Below, piece by piece: positions 31,207 through 31,417 of a DNA stretch of 31,417 bases. The DNA comes from Porphyromonadaceae bacterium UBA7087 (GTDB taxonomy: Bacteria > Bacteroidota > Bacteroidia > Bacteroidales > Muribaculaceae), in assembly GCA_002493515.1 (NCBI GenBank), contig DKYZ01000043.1, positions 1 through 31,417 on the forward strand, given 5' to 3'. The stretch's first letter is position 1, and each line of letters opens with the position of its first letter. The notes under the pieces are model-generated. The model was not told where the DNA came from, searched no databases, and worked only from the letters and a program-made list of their open reading frames with translations. A program made the translations under genes and the position numbers.

Positions 31207-31417
31207 CTAAAGCCCCGACAGATCCAGGGTGTATGGCCCCGGCGCCTCATCCTCTTGCTTCATGAACATCAGCATGTATATCGGAGCGTATATGATCCTG
31301 CCCTCTTTATATATATTTGAATGACTGAACACATACGCCCGTTTTATATATGGATCCGAACCAGCCATCAGGTTGCTCAGTGCCCTATGCTCCGTATAGC
31401 TCTTGCCGGATTTGATT
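31207..31417 (-). CDS. DUF4143-type AAA ATPase, C-terminal end only
   Basis: The last 69 codons lie in the window; the rest is beyond its right edge. They read IKSGKSYTEHRALSNLM, then IKRAYVFSHSNIYKEGRIIY, then APIYMLMFMKQEDEAPG and a short tail. The (E)IKSGKSY motif with the following VFS and PIYMLMF stretches is typical of the DUF4143 C-terminal domain of Bacteroidetes AAA ATPases, a PD-(D/E)XK-like fold. The biological role of these abundant ATPases is unknown. The 3' end is duplicated as a broken copy at 23214-23305. Confidence 0.7.
   Translation of the reverse strand, partial: IKSGKSYTEHRALSNLMAGSDPYIKRAYVFSHSNIYKEGRIIYAPIYMLMFMKQEDEAPGPYTLDLSGL

Overview
The window looks like chromosome from a gut Bacteroidales bacterium, probably a Muribaculaceae relative (Duncaniella/Muribaculum type). 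The evidence is Bacteroidetes promoters (a -33 TTTG-like box, about 20 bp, then TAnnTTTG), type IX secretion (T9SS)-style C-terminal tails on five secreted proteins, membrane TPR-HTH regulators, and families such as DUF4143, DUF3791 and DUF3990. The genus is an inference. I see no rRNA, tRNA, CRISPR array or intact insertion sequence.

Region 1 (1-5.1 kb) is a defence-like island. It holds the 3' part of a DUF2357/DUF524 PD-(D/E)XK nuclease (McrC-like) and a Fic enzyme. A tightly overlapping minus-strand operon of AbiEi-type antitoxin, AbiEii-type toxin and metallophosphoesterase converges on the Fic gene. A decayed winged-helix fragment follows.

Region 2 (5.2-17.1 kb) is a GC-rich secreted-protein locus. 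A TPR/membrane/HTH regulator precedes a 1535-residue adhesin-like protein, an Omp28-like thioredoxin-fold protein and an M6 metalloprotease; the last two are translationally coupled. A YeiH-type transporter closes the region.

Region 3 (17.1-21.5 kb) is AT-richer and looks like an acquired cassette. It has a membrane TPR/HTH regulator, split by a frameshift in an A6 run, facing a three-gene operon: a DUF1573 lipoprotein, a fulvocin C-like eight-cysteine bacteriocin precursor and a polytopic membrane protein. The operon promoter carries three perfect 11-bp direct repeats and the operon ends in a 76-bp hairpin element. A second exact copy of that element sits at 17.64 kb behind an orphan promoter of the same geometry, as if a sister cassette had lost its genes. 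The adhesin promoter in region 2 has the same plan, which suggests a shared type of operator read by TPR-membrane-HTH regulators.

Region 4 (21.5-25.5 kb) has the housekeeping pair rbfA and an FtsX/LolC-like permease. A compact DUF3791-DUF3990-DUF3791 operon follows, with toxin-antitoxin-like organisation and two ATGA overlaps, abutting a DUF4143 ATPase remnant. A Crp/Fnr-type regulator ends the region.

Region 5 (25.5-31.4 kb) has a second large secreted adhesin-like protein and a second M6 protease, convergent on a bidirectional terminator. A 68-bp perfect palindrome and the 3' end of a DUF4143 ATPase gene follow.

Family assignments come from reading motifs by eye; no database search was run.
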